DNA from: Cercis canadensis
Taxonomy: Eukaryota > Streptophyta > Magnoliopsida > Fabales > Fabaceae
DNA length: 64,000 nucleotides
NCBI GenBank assembly: GCA_003255065.1
Contig: QAOA01006302.1
Span: forward strand, 113,459 to 177,458
Reading direction: 5' to 3'
Below are positions 47,152-58,964 of the stretch, one piece after another. The stretch's first letter is position 1. Every line of letters begins with the position of its first letter. The notes under the pieces were generated by a model. It did not search any database and was not told where the DNA came from. It worked only from the letters and a program-made list of their open reading frames with translations. A program made the translations under genes and the position numbers.

Positions 47152-48696
47152 TTAAGTCATAGTAGTGCAATTCTCAAGTTGCTTCGTATCTGGCCATTCA
47201 GGTAGTTTGTCATACCTCACTGTAAATGTATGTTGTTTCTGAGATGCTATTGATATGACAACATCACGAACAACATCATGCATATTGAAGTGGACACCAT
47301 CATTATCAAGGATATGACTATCTAGCAGTAGACATGAGGCTTTTAGCTTAGAGACCAATGTGTGCAATCTGTCTCTAGCTTCAGCTATTGCATAGATGCC
47401 TTTGAATAATCCCAGTCCAACACAGTATTTCAACAAGTCCATGGTGAAGGCATCATGATCCATAAAGGCACAAAGCAAGAAAGTAGACTTCAGCTCATCA
47501 CTTTCCAAATAATCATAACTCAACTTTATAGAGGAATCCACAACATCCTGCATTCCTGTAATGTCCCTAGAAGTAGGACTCTTAAGTTGCCGCAAGGCAT
47601 CTCTCCATTCAAATAAACTCTTTTTCTTTAAAGCCCTTGCAACAGTAACAATAGCGACTGGCAATCCTGCACACTCTTCAGCAACCTCAGCTGCTGTAGA
47701 TAAAAGCTCAGTATTGCTATTGGAGTCATCAAGTCCAGCCATCTCCTTAAATAACTTCCAAGCTTCTTCTTTAAGCAAGACTCCCAGCAAAAAGCTCTTT
47801 TGAGTATCCATTTGACTGGACAATACCTCTTGGTTTCTTGAAGTCAGCAACAACTTGCACCCCTTGTGATCATTACCAAAGGGGATTCCTATTTTTCCCA
47901 AATCAAGCCATGCCCAGAGATCATCGAGAATTACAAGAATATTCTTCTCCTGCTTAAACCTGTCTCTTAGACGACCTGCCCTTATGAGTTCACTTTCCTC
48001 ATCAAATTTCAGTCCCAGCATCTCAGCAATTTCTTTCTGAATCTTATCTGTTTCCACTTTTTGTGTTACAACTACCATAACCACCCTATCAAAGAACTTG
48101 TCATCTTGAGATTTCCTGGCAGCTTCCTTGACTAGAGTGGTTTTACCTACACCAGCCAACCCATATACTCCAACCATATTGACAGTAGGATCCCTCAGTG
48201 CCTCCACTACCTCGTTCAAAACCAATGTTCTTGATTCGAAGGCCATATAACCAGCAGTTGAGATACCATCTATCCATGGCGCAACTACACGGTAGGAAAC
48301 CCTCTTGAACTTCCCTTCTCCTTGGATTTCAGCAATAGCTCTCACCATCTTCTTTGCCTTCATGCTTAATCGACGTCGAGACGATAAATTAGGGCATGAC
48401 CAATTGTTACACCCAGCATTTGAGTGACATTCATCATCTTGAAATCTCTTCACCTCTCCACTGATTACATGCACTCTCTCTAGCCATTTCTTCACACCAT
48501 CTACAATTTCTTCCCCATTCCTCATGGAAGCATCAACTAAATGCTGCACATTGTCTCTTTCATCCTCAAGCTTCTCAATCTTACTCTTTAGCTCCTCAAC
48601 ATTGCTTTTATAGCCAAACATATAACCCAATTGCCGCCCTAGTGGTGCCACTGTATGGTCTATAACTACTCCAACAATTGCAAAAACAACCTCCAT
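47152..48696 (-). CDS. NLR gene 1: coiled-coil and NB-ARC domains (RPS5/At4g27190-like CNL)
   Basis: 514 codons from the ATG at 48696 to a TAA at 47152. I prefer this ATG to the upstream in-frame one because the protein then starts directly with the family's coiled-coil. Domains: coiled-coil (about 25-80, with a WLERV motif and no EDVID, as in RPS2/RPS5 relatives), then NB-ARC with P-loop GLAGVGKTT (179-187), kinase-2 LVILDDLW (254-261), RNBS-B KLLLTSR (281-287), GLPVA (344-348), RNBS-D FLLCAF (406-411) and MHD (472-474). These are intracellular immune receptors that bind ADP/ATP and trigger defence on sensing a pathogen effector. All nucleotide-binding motifs are intact, but a TAA stops the frame just after the ARC2 region, before the LRRs, where in-frame homologous sequence continues. 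As it stands the locus encodes a CC-NB-ARC protein without LRR. Confidence 0.9.
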   Translation of the reverse strand: MEVVFAIVGVVIDHTVAPLGRQLGYMFGYKSNVEELKSKIEKLEDERDNVQHLVDASMRNGEEIVDGVKKWLERVHVISGEVKRFQDDECHSNAGCNNWSCPNLSSRRRLSMKAKKMVRAIAEIQGEGKFKRVSYRVVAPWIDGISTAGYMAFESRTLVLNEVVEALRDPTVNMVGVYGLAGVGKTTLVKEAARKSQDDKFFDRVVMVVVTQKVETDKIQKEIAEMLGLKFDEESELIRAGRLRDRFKQEKNILVILDDLWAWLDLGKIGIPFGNDHKGCKLLLTSRNQEVLSSQMDTQKSFLLGVLLKEEAWKLFKEMAGLDDSNSNTELLSTAAEVAEECAGLPVAIVTVARALKKKSLFEWRDALRQLKSPTSRDITGMQDVVDSSIKLSYDYLESDELKSTFLLCAFMDHDAFTMDLLKYCVGLGLFKGIYAIAEARDRLHTLVSKLKASCLLLDSHILDNDGVHFNMHDVVRDVVISIASQKQHTFTVRYDKLPEWPDTKQLENCTTMT

Positions 48697-48985
48697 TCTC
48701 GCTTCAAATATCCTCCTCTTTCTTGTTTGGCTGTATAGCATGTAGATACAAATGAAAAATGAGGACGGGAATAAAAACTCAATGAAGAAATCAAATTTAT
48801 GAACGTGGGTGGGGATATGCACATCACCTTTCTTCTAAAGGTCAGTGAATGAAATTTGGAAAACAGGAACTGCATCAATTTCATATTTCTAACCTGTTTA
48901 AGGTGATTAAAGGAAGAAACCTCACCATTAGAAATGTAGGAAGGCAATAAAATATGGAAAACGATAAAAAAGAAGTACTTCTCAC

Positions 48986-49016
48986 TTTTCATTGCATGCT
49001 CCCTCCATGATTCCTG
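48986..49016 (-). other. Possible 5' UTR exon of NLR gene 1
   Basis: On the minus strand a good acceptor (TTCTCTTTTCAG) precedes a 30-base segment followed by GTGAGA, a plausible donor. It lies between the TATA box and the ATG and would make the leader spliced. It contains upstream ATGs. Confidence 0.3.
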
Positions 49017-49528
49017 AAAAGAGAACAATTAAAGCTTAAGACAAAAATATATCATTCCACCCTATTTTACTTTCTGGAATGCTTCAAGAATGAAAACAAA
49101 TTTGAAGCCAAAATAAAATCTCACGTTTAGTGTGCACACAAATCATAATACTCAAATTGAAGCCTGATTGGAAGTAAAAAAAAAAAAAAAAAAGACTTTT
49201 TAACACTTGCACAATTGGTTCACATCTTTTAATCTTAAACCCTAGCAAGATCCGATTTAGCCTGATAAAGCTCCAATAGTTCACCAGCTACATCAGAAGG
49301 AGGAGGAACTTCAAATTGATTCTGAGACTGAAGATTTTAACCCCGAAGTTAGGTGTTACGAGCTCTGACATTCACAAAATGAAATTGAACCCAAGCTGTT
49401 GATTTTGAGAATGTGAGAGCTCGAAAAACCTTTCGGAGTTTACAGCCTCAGTGAGAGTCAAAACGAAGCAATTTCACAGTAAGAGAGCTAAACAGATACT
49501 AGCAGCTTATGTCAATGACGCGAGACAC

Positions 49529-49538
49529 TATATATATA
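49529..49538 (-). promoter_or_regulatory. TATA box of NLR gene 1
   Basis: TATATATATA on the minus strand about 830 bases upstream of the start codon. The distance fits a leader with an intron. Confidence 0.5.
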
Positions 49539-49990
49539 CCCGACTAAACCGACCAGCCTAACCACATCGGCTATTTGGACTTCGGACTATTTGTTTGTAA
49601 TCTTTGAGTTAAGCCTGGCCATTTAAAAAAAAAAAAATTATTGTTTGATTTTTTAAATTAATAAGAAAAATATTTAGTTTAAACATGAATAAATTCTAAT
49701 TTAATTTCAAATTTTCAATCATACTATATAAAATATTTTTTAATATTATGTAATTATTTATATTGTTAGTTTTTTGAGTATTGGTGTAACTTGCATGATA
49801 TTTTACTCCTTTTTTTTTTTTACCAAACTATATCATTTTATGGGCAAAATGATTAAAAAAATATATAATTTTTCAAAGTATTTATACAAATGGGATAGTT
49901 TAAAAATTATTTACTGATTTGAAGTAGTTTTAATTAAATTATTAATAAGCATGCAAAGGAAGAAGTCACGCTTCTTTAAAGTAGAGTAAA

Positions 49991-50150
49991 ATAGCTTAAC
50001 TCATATTACCCGTGTCTTATGAATAAAATAATTGAAAGTGCGTCATTTTGGTAAATAATCTGTATATTANATAGTTTAGCTCATATTATCTGTGTCTCAT
50101 GAATAAAATAATTGAAAGTGCGTCATTTTAGTCAATAATTTGTGCAGTAT
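49991..50150. repeat. Near-direct duplication around a single N
   Basis: About 79 bases before the N at 50070 recur after it, sharing 'gaataaaataattgaaagtg' and 'cgtcatttt' with several mismatches. The divergence suggests two alleles joined head to tail, or a real tandem copy. Confidence 0.65.
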
Positions 50151-50313
50151 TCTATTTTGGTAAATAGTTTACAAAAATGTATTTTATTAGTCAATTTGCC
50201 CATTTTATGATTGAAAACTAGTTATAATACTAAGTAAAAACTCGTAACACTCATCAGACATCCCTCATGCACAATTTTCATGTCCTAACTCTTCACCCTA
50301 AAATTTGTTATTG

Positions 50314-50408
50314 AACTTACACTTAGAACCGTTTCCTATAATCTTTTGTACTCGTGTCTTNAACTTACACTTAGAACCCTTTCCTATAATCTTTTGTACT
50401 CGTGTCTT
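50314..50408. repeat. Direct duplication around a single N (probable assembly artefact)
   Basis: The 47 bases 50314-50360 recur at 50362-50408 with one mismatch, separated by an N at 50361. This has the same architecture as 8916-9048. Confidence 0.8.
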
Positions 50409-51511
50409 TAAATTTTTCAATCTTCATATGATTCTTGGTACCTAGCTTGATAAATATATAGTATTGCAGCAAAATTAATCATCTTAAATTTCATTTATAT
50501 AGTCATTTCAAAAGTTATTTATGGATTTAATATAAACACTTGTCTACTATCTTCCCTAAAAAAAAAATGTTGCTTGGACTGATCCTTGAGGACGTATAAG
50601 AGTTGAGTAGGAGCCTCTGTAGTTGCTCCTTTACTTGGGTGCCAAGGCTAGCAAATCAAGTAGTTGATAGGCTTGCTAGTTATGGTTCTTAGGTTGTCTC
50701 TTTAACTATTTGGCATGATGTGCCACCCAATTTTTTTATGGATGTATTGGTATCTGATTCTTAATCTTTTTGAGCCTTTTGTATTAGGTTGGTTTAAGTC
50801 AGAAAACATAGAAAATTTGCTGGCTTAATTAATATTATATACATAAACTTTTAAATTAATTGTATTGGTAGATACATTAATCTATACAAAAGATCAACAC
50901 TCTCGTTAGTTTCATTTTCTTTCTTCCCTTTTTCTAGAGTCCTCTTTTAAGGTGCAAGTTCAACACATCATGTAAATAATTATCAAGCAAAAGCAAAATA
51001 AGGGACACATGTGCTGTCAAATAAATAAGAAAATACTAACGATAAATAAGAACTTATATTGGATGATAGCCATAAGAAAAAAAATATAAAGATTGTAATA
51101 GATCTAAGCAACCTATTTAAGGTGCTAAACATTAACCATGATTATATTTTAGGTAATAAAGAAATAAAAAGAGAAGAGAGTAAAAGATAATACCTCTTAT
51201 AGGGTCCTTTTGAACAGCCAACACTGAGTGAATATAGAAAGTGGCCAAGCCCTTTTTATGTTTTGAAATGATGAAGTAAATCAAGTTGTCTTTGAACTTG
51301 AGGGTACAATAAGTTAAGTTGAAGATGAAGAGAAAGGAAGATCACAATGGACAATTAGAAAAAAGAGCTGCAGAAGGAGAAGGTGAAGCACAGAACAAGA
51401 GGTTAACAAAAGCCAATTAATATTGGAATTTAAGAATGAAGCAGTGAATGAACAAATTGGACATAGTTTTTGACGGAGATAAAATAATGGTGTGATTGTG
51501 AAGTATGAATG

Positions 51512-51603
51512 CATTGACAAACTCGTTTCAATTTGGAATTTTGGATATTAACATTCATTCATTGACAAACTCGTTTCAATTTGGAATTTTGGATATTAAC
51601 ATT
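51512..51603. repeat. 48-bp tandem duplication
   Basis: Unit 51512-51559 is repeated at once from 51560 ('cattgacaaactcgtttcaa' starts both). The copies are identical over 44 bases with no N between them, so this is a genuine recent duplication. Confidence 0.9.
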
Positions 51604-52499
51604 TTAAAAAATCCTAAACCATCTTGTGGTTAGACGGCCAAGTTGTCATTTATGAGAGAACATAGTTAATTTCAAGAAGGGATAAAAATATACAAATAAA
51701 CAATACTTCTCATACACAACAAAATTACTTCAAATATCATTTAAGTAATCTCTTGTAAAGTTAAGATTTTTAGGTTAAAATATCTATTTTTCAAATATTT
51801 TGATTTACTTCTCCAATAAAATTAAGGTTTTCTGTTTAATTAATATTTTTAACCACAATATTTATTTTCTTGTGTATAATAAAACAATAATAAGGACTCA
51901 CTTTTTATTTTTAAAATTTCAAAGAGCTTGCTTATTTAAGATTAGCTATGTGTACATACTAGCATGTATGCAAAGAAAAAAAATACTAAAAAAATAATAA
52001 TCTAGTTAAAAAGTAGTGGAGTTAAGGACAGATTCATGGGTTTACTATATATATATATATATAAAAAGTAATCAACAAAGATGGCTGAAATTTACTTGGA
52101 GGTGCATGCCACTATATAATATAAAATAAACAAACGTCATATTTTGCATTCATTTACTATGTTCACTGATTATGGTGGTGCACATGGTTGACCTAAAAAT
52201 TTCTTGGAGGTGAGAACGAGAAATGTAAAGAAAGTAAAGGGTAGAGGAAGTGAGAAGGGAAATTGAGAGAGAAAATAATTAAGAAAAATTCCACTATTAG
52301 AGCTCATTACAAAAAATATTTCAATCATCTCTAACAAAAAAGAGCAAAACAAATTCAATAAGAGCATTGTTGTATACGGTTCCTCACAAGTCTGGTCCAC
52401 TTTCTGGGCTGAAAAAGTTTTTCAATTCAATAATCATATACAGATTTTTCTTGTAACAAAAAAAAAAGAAAGTGAAGCCATGATGTCTGATAAGTTTCT

Positions 52500-53570
52500 T
52501 AATTTGTACCTGCAAACAAAGGACAAAAACAAAAAATTAAAATAATATCCCCAATACATAAAAATATCACATATAGCAACAAAATCAATGCATAAGAGTA
52601 GATACCAGCTTGGTTTTCATCATAACAGCTTGCACTTGATGAACTTGAATCTAAATCTGCTACATCGTTTGAACTATTTGTCACCTATTTAAAGTAGATA
52701 AAGAAAAAAAAAATTGAGTAAGGACAATATTATTTTCACTCAGATTTTTTTAAAATTAATTTGGAGCATGAAGAGCTGTTTACATTTTCTTTCTTATCCC
52801 TGCCTCTCACGAGCACAAAGACACATCCAATTTGTAAGATAAGTAAGATAAATTACTATGAAATAAAATGACCTTGAAAGACATCACATCAACCATAAGT
52901 AACATATTTACTTATACGTAATGAATAAACATCATGTTTATGGTTCCTCGTAAATGAATCAATTTATAGCACAAGCAAGTATAACTTGTTTGAGGATCTT
53001 TTAAAAAGGTTGAGGTTTCAAGTTTGAATCCCCACTTCTCCGGCTAAAAAATCTAGCTTTATCTATCTAATAACCGAAATGAAAAAGATAAATCAATTTA
53101 TAGAACTGTTGACCTATGATAACCAATTACAGGCTTTAGGTTTCAGTCACACTGATACAATTATTAACCTTGGTTCAACCAAATAATCAGATCCCATTCA
53201 GTTTTCAGAACAATGTTCTTCAAATCACATAGAAAAAAGAAGATTAAAAGCAATAAAATCATGAAATGCCTCAACCCACTACATTTCTTGTTTAATGTCT
53301 CATGTCAATGATATAAACTCAATCTAAGGCACTTCATTCTTGTTTAGGCCTTAGCCCTAATAATAATTGACTAAATGGTTTGATACCAATGTAAGTTCAA
53401 GATATGCATGTAGAGAAGTTCAACTTACATTGCCTGTAGGCTGCAATATTCTGGGTCTGACTGCATTTGTAACATTGCCATAAAGAGGGAATAATATGGA
53501 TCTTGTAACATTGCTTTGGCCGCAGTCTGTAACTGTTCTCAAATAATGTACAGAAAATTATATAAAGTAA
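52500..53570 (-). other. Possible terminal exons of an unidentified spliced gene
   Basis: Three segments look exon-like on the minus strand. The first (about 53440-53540) is open between an acceptor (GAACAG) and a GTAAGT donor and would code TAAKAMLQDPYYSLFMAML and on. The second (about 52624-52680) codes a serine-rich stretch (DLDSSSSSASCYDENQA) before a GTATCT donor. The third (about 52500-52511) follows TTTGCAG and reaches a stop after two codons. The first pair joins in frame only with an internal acceptor (AATAG, about 52665). I do not recognise the protein. Splice-like CT-rich segments around 54660-55160 could be its 5' leader. It may be nothing. Confidence 0.25.
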
Positions 53571-53927
53571 GCCTGATTCTAAGTGTAGCAACTAGCAGCA
53601 AGTGTTCAAAGTGAAACACATCTAATAATTCAAGAGTCGTAACATTGCTTCAAAAACTTTTTGTTGTATTTTGGCCAAAACAAGAAATTTTATTAAGGGC
53701 ATGGAGAAATCACATGCATCAAAATAACACCAATTCTACTAGATCCCATGGCTAACTTTCTTTATATTGCTTATAGACCATTGATAAATTAAATGAATTA
53801 CTATGAACAAAGAAATGCACACCACTACCAAAGATTTCATATCCAGAATGACCTATATGAACAAAGATTTCATATACAACACTCAAGTGGCTTTAACAAA
53901 GATTCAGAAGCCTATCATCATGTCCCT

Positions 53928-54111
53928 TCAAGCCTGACTGATTTAGGAGTCTTAGCAACTTCAACGAGATCACATTTGATAAAGTGTGACAGTTTTCCAC
54001 CACCAGCGATTTCAGCTTGCGAAAACACCTGTCAGGAAATTGTTGATGCCAAATTTCATACAGCTCTGGGAATTCACATAACTCCAGATGCTCTAGGCTA
54101 TGGAGTGCAAC
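53928..54111 (-). pseudogene. Truncated type-A LRR exon (partial copy of 40086-40820)
   Basis: Acceptor ATCAACAG before 54111, then LEHLELCEFPELYEIWH and FRKLKSLVVENC, nearly the same as the start of the exon at 40820. After about 61 codons, at the residues LLNQ, similarity stops abruptly and the frame ends within a dozen unrelated codons. The copied block also includes intron sequence up to about 54250. It lies downstream of the second NLR's LRR exons in the same orientation, so it may be that gene's broken last module. Confidence 0.75.
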
Positions 54112-54250
54112 CTGTTGATACCATGGACAGCATGAGTTAGTATATAGACAAGATATTCTCATACTTTACAGAAAGTCAATTAAAAACTTGAACTTAAAGT
54201 AATACTGCAGAAAGTCCAATAAGGGATTGGTACTATTTGACAGGAATAAA

Positions 54251-57200
54251 TCTGGTTTAAACTCCTAATGAAGTAAATAACCAATCCTCAAATCAAGCAG
54301 GATATGGAACTTGTTTATACTAAGGCCCCACCTTATCCTTGGCCAATGATATTAGCATGTGTTTAGACGAAACGCACGCAATTTTTTGATTTCGTCTGTT
54401 AACGACACGAAACATGGTTCCAATTCCGAAAATCGATTGTTTCCAACGAAAAAGAAGAGATTCGGTGCATTTCGGAGGAAATGAAGACACTTCGCTCCGT
54501 TTCGGAACGAATCAGGAGGCTAGAGGGAGGGAGAGAGAGATAGATTGCAGAGGGAGCATGGAGAGATGATGATCAGAATCTTGCCTTTTCTGTTCTGGGC
54601 TATGATAATTAATATGAAAACACAAGAAAAAAAGAAAAGGTAGAAAAAGAGAAAGAAAAGTAAAGTACCTGAAGAGCAACAAGGGAAAAAAAAATCAAAA
54701 TGAATGATGCGATGCGACTCTAGTGGGAAACAAATCGATGGAAATAAAAAAAAGTTCAGGCAAGAAGTCGGCAGAGACAATCCATCCTACAGAAGCGGAG
54801 ACAAATGGCAATCCCAAGAGATATACTAGAAACAAAGACCGACCTCCTTATCATTGGAACAAAGGCACCAACTCAACAGATTTGCGTGCTTAAGTTGGTG
54901 TTGACGCTCTGCAAAAGACAAAGATATTCAATAATTAATACACATAATTGAAGAAACTAAAGCCAAGTCCGGTGCTCATCGATCCAGAAAGGAGAAGAAC
55001 CCCATTTTGTCTCTCCCTTTTGCTGAGTTGATGACAGCGAAGCCCGGTGCTCGTCGACCTTCACCACCTCTCGAGAGTGAAGAAAAGGAAGAGACACAGA
55101 GAAAGAAACAGAGAGAGGGGCAATGAAGTAATGAAGAGTCGCAGTGTTCTCACTGGTGGTCAATTTGTAATTCTGTGCTTAGGTGTCTTAATTTTAAATT
55201 AAAAAAAAAAAAGCAATTAAGGTTGGAATATTTCCTAAGTAAGATTAGCAAGTCACGCAAGAAAAATTTTGCATTAAGTTTTATGTAATGCTGTCAAAAT
55301 TTTGGACATCAATTATATCAATGTTATTTATTTAAAAATGTAATTATTTAATATTATATTATCTAATTTTATATATCTTTAGTAATATTATGTTAGAATC
55401 TTTTCAAATTGAAAAAAAAATATTGCTAAATATTATTTGAAGTGTTTCTTAAAAAATCTTCTACTTTTAAGAAATTTTCATAAAATTTTCAAAATGTTTT
55501 CGTTTCCTACGTGACCAAAAGGGTACCTTGAAACGAAATTTTGTTCCTTGATTGTATGGGTAATAATAGCTTGAAGGCTTTTTGTAATAATATATTATAA
55601 CACAAGACATAATGAAGGTATATAATGCAAAAATTCTCTATATCTTATATATTACAAATATGGCTTTCTAATTTTTTGGATTTCTTAGTTTTGTTTTACT
55701 GATTATGTTAATATATTGCAAAAATGCATTGTTGATAGGGTTGAATTATAGGGTATATTCTTAAATTACAATTAATAATCTAATACCAACATATCAAACA
55801 TTATAAATTCAATATATCTATAATCTAACACTAAATAAAATTAGAGATCGATTAATAGCATGTCAAGACCTAGTTAAATGCCTATTATGACCCTCGACAT
55901 TAATTATAGAACTATTGGTTTGAACTTGTCTTGCTACTTCCTAATAAGGGATAAGACAAGTATGTGTTGCAACTTCATTACTTTGGTAATTTTTTCCTCA
56001 CATTTTGAAATTACTAATCCATTTTAGCTGTAGTGTTTCGTTATCTACTAGGTTGCATCATAGCCAAACAGAGAGCATCATTCACATTTCTTTGTAACAA
56101 AGGTTATGAATTATGGTTATGATGGCATCAAGTTGATATACCATAATCACAAATTTTACTTTTTGAAAAAATAAAGTGAAAAATAATCATATGTATTATA
56201 GACCGAAATCATGAAAAGAAAAAAAAAATGTAACATATTCAGTTGCTTGCAGCATATTAAATCTCAGTTTGGTACATCAGTCTTTCATATTGAGTTTTAC
56301 AACCATTCACACATGCACTACACACCAGCATTATTTATTAAATTACACAAAAACTATTAAGCAGTAAGCAAAGTCCAACTGAGCAATAGTCTAACTGTGT
56401 ATTAAATTCAACAATCATTACATTACAATTATAAAATACATTTTACTATATAACTTGCCACTATAAATAGCTTATATGCTTTGTGGTGTCCAATTGAGTA
56501 ATTGTCTCATCTACAATGCTCCTGAATAAACATATGCCATGGAGGATAATAAGAAAATGAAAACCAATTAGTATTAGATGGTTAGACTCAAGGAGAAGAA
56601 TAAGCACATAATAAAAAAAAAATGAGACGCTTCTCACCTAACATGATAAGGGAAGTGAAAATGCTCACTAAATCCAAAGTTAATTTAGGTTTGAAGAAGA
56701 AATTCCATCTCCTTTTGCCTAGTAACAGCAACATATGCATGTCATTATGAGAAGGTAAAAAAGAGAAATTCAAACTAATCAGAAAGTTCTCACAAAAAAA
56801 AAATTGTTCATTAGATGTATAAAAAAAAAAATCTAATAATGTTTTAAAAAATTAAATATATTAACGATTCTTTATCCCATATTCATGTCTTCGTTAGTTA
56901 GCATAGCTTTCAAAAAAAAAAAGGCATTTGGTCCATTGGTATTTTACACAAGATAGTATAAGATACTTCAATATATAAACAATGGATTATAGATGCTTGA
57001 TAATTTAAGAGTTTTCATATTTTTTTTTATGTATGTGTTGCATAACTTCAAATTTACATACCAAAAATTGGAATTCTACATTTAAGATATCAAAGTTTCT
57101 TAAATACCGGAATAAAAATATCAATGTATGCTTAACATCTCCTAAAAATATTAATGTATGCCTAACATCTTCTAAAGCCTACACAAGTTATGGGAGAGAT

Positions 57201-57287
57201 AAAATGCTAAGTTCCTCTCCTTATATATTGAGTAACAAATTTATTAGATGAAGGAAGCAATGAGAAGTATGAGCATATTACACTTAC
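54251..57287. other. Gene-free stretch (intron or spacer) with an unusual CGAAA-rich segment
   Basis: 54355-54520 is less AT-rich than its surroundings and full of CGAAA/TTTCG motifs. 54900-55160 holds CT-rich, leader-like sequence on the minus strand with candidate splice sites, and a 'ccggtgctc(a/g)tcga' motif twice (about 54969 and 55044). 57117-57180 contains a 33-bp near-tandem repeat. No protein family recognised. Confidence 0.4.
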
Positions 57288-58120
57288 CCGTTTTGAGGAG
57301 AGGTGTTTTACCAAAAAATTTAGGGGATCATAGCCATCCCAATCCGACCAGTCAATTGTAATACCTGTGTATACTTCCTCCCAATTTGGATGCGATGTAT
57401 ATCCCTCACAAAACCTCTCCATCTTATAGTATTGTGACAGAGTTATCTTTTGCAGAGAAGGGAAACTAAAGTCAACATTCCTTAAGCAAAAGCTTCTAAG
57501 GCTTGGGAGAGAAACAAGCTCCAAAGTTTTCAGTTTATTTAGTGAAATTTCAACTCTTCCTTCTTCATCCTCAACTTTCATTATTTCTTCAAGAATTTGG
57601 CACCCAATTATCCTCATTATCTTGAGTTCAACTAGACTTTTGGCTGTTGAAGATGTAAATAAATATGACAAATTTTGGCAGTTTTTCACTTCCAAAAATT
57701 TCAAATGAGTAAAGGTTACACAGGAGGGTACCAATTTGATTAGACTCGTACAATCCTTTACCCATAACTCTTCCAATATCTCTAGAAGTGGATCCAATTG
57801 CAAGCCTTCTTTGCATATATGCTCTAATTTTTCAAGTTCCCACAAATATAGCACTTTAACGCGCACAAGTGGTCTAGTACTTTTTTCTTCCTCCACGAGT
57901 CTTTTAGCCAAAAATATCTCCTTAAAGCTCCCACGTACCACAGCTAGTTGTTCCAAAGTGGGTATTCTTTGTACCAACCAATATGGAAAATTAACTTGTT
58001 CTTCAGAAAATATTAGATGAAGATATTTTAGTTTATCAAAGAAATCAACTTGCAATTTTCCAAACCATGCCAAAGTTTCTGTGTAAAATTTTATTCGAGG
58101 AAATTCAAGTTTGGCATCAC
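57288..58120 (-). pseudogene. NLR gene 2, LRR exon (type B), one-base frameshift
   Basis: Acceptor CATTTGCAG before 58120, then V-M-P-N-L. At 58106-58107 one base is missing: with one more base in 'TTGAATTT' the frame continues as type-B LRR sequence. After that point it is fully open through FPYWLVQRIPTLEQL to HLSSKR, where a GTAAGT donor follows 57288. The length is 833 nt instead of a multiple of three. It ends differently from the other type-B exons (no STIEKL signature), so it is the most divergent of the set. A single-base error in the assembly would restore the exon. Confidence 0.8.
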
Positions 58121-58928
58121 CTGCAAATGGGAAAATAAATAATTAGAATATTGCAAGCATGTATCAAATTTCAACAGCCAGAAATAATGATTCACCCAAA
58201 CATTTATCGAACACATTATTTTGGGACAGATTTGACTTTGGGTGGTAGCCAAATGTAGCCTAATGTTCATATATTATAACTCACTGAATTGAAAATTCAA
58301 TTAGCATGATGGCATAACTATTTCTTATTCACTTGCATATATGACAGCTTTTCATACTACAATCCTAAGGCTATACAATATGAATGCATTGTTTGTAAAC
58401 CAAAAAATAAATAAATAAATAATGATTGCATTGTTTATTATACAGAGATGTATCTTTTTTTTTTTCTTGGTGAATTACACTGATATATATCTTTGACGAT
58501 GGACGTACCATTTATCCTTTTTTGTGTTTAATAAGTCGATGCTTTTAGTGTAGTATTTTATGTTTACTATTTGCTTTTAGTATTTAAATATAATTAATAT
58601 TTTACTGCATCACCCTAATTAAAAAATTATGATCCATTTCATATTCGAGTAATAGAAGAAGGGAAACTTACACAAACTTATTCTCATCTTTGGGTTTAAT
58701 AATTTCAATGTTTTTCTAAACTAAAGAAATTAAAATGTCCACCCTCATCTATTGAGTTTGAAATTAATCGTTAACTTGATAGGTATATGATTACACATAA
58801 TTAATGAAAGAAATCAAAATCTAATTCAAATAAAAAGATGATTTTGCCCATATAGAGTGCAAAATGTCAAGTAATTAATTAGTTTAACTATCTAATAATG
58901 GATAATGCCATCTTTACATTTAATTGGC

Positions 58929-58964
<36 letters not shown>

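Larger units (their letters stand above)
49560..52499. other. Gene-free spacer between the two NLR loci
   Basis: AT-rich, no credible coding exon. It contains two single Ns with duplicated flanks (49991-50150 and 50314-50408) and a 48-bp tandem duplication (51512-51603). Confidence 0.55.

Noticed and set aside
48135..48165. miR482/2118 target site at the NLR P-loop
   Set aside because: The P-loop here is GLAGVGKT instead of GMGGVGKT and pairs poorly with the usual miRNA. No miRNA precursor was seen in the window.
54520..54780. 86-codon frame rich in F, L and S
   Set aside because: Its composition is that of a CT-rich leader or intron read as codons, with no recognisable family.
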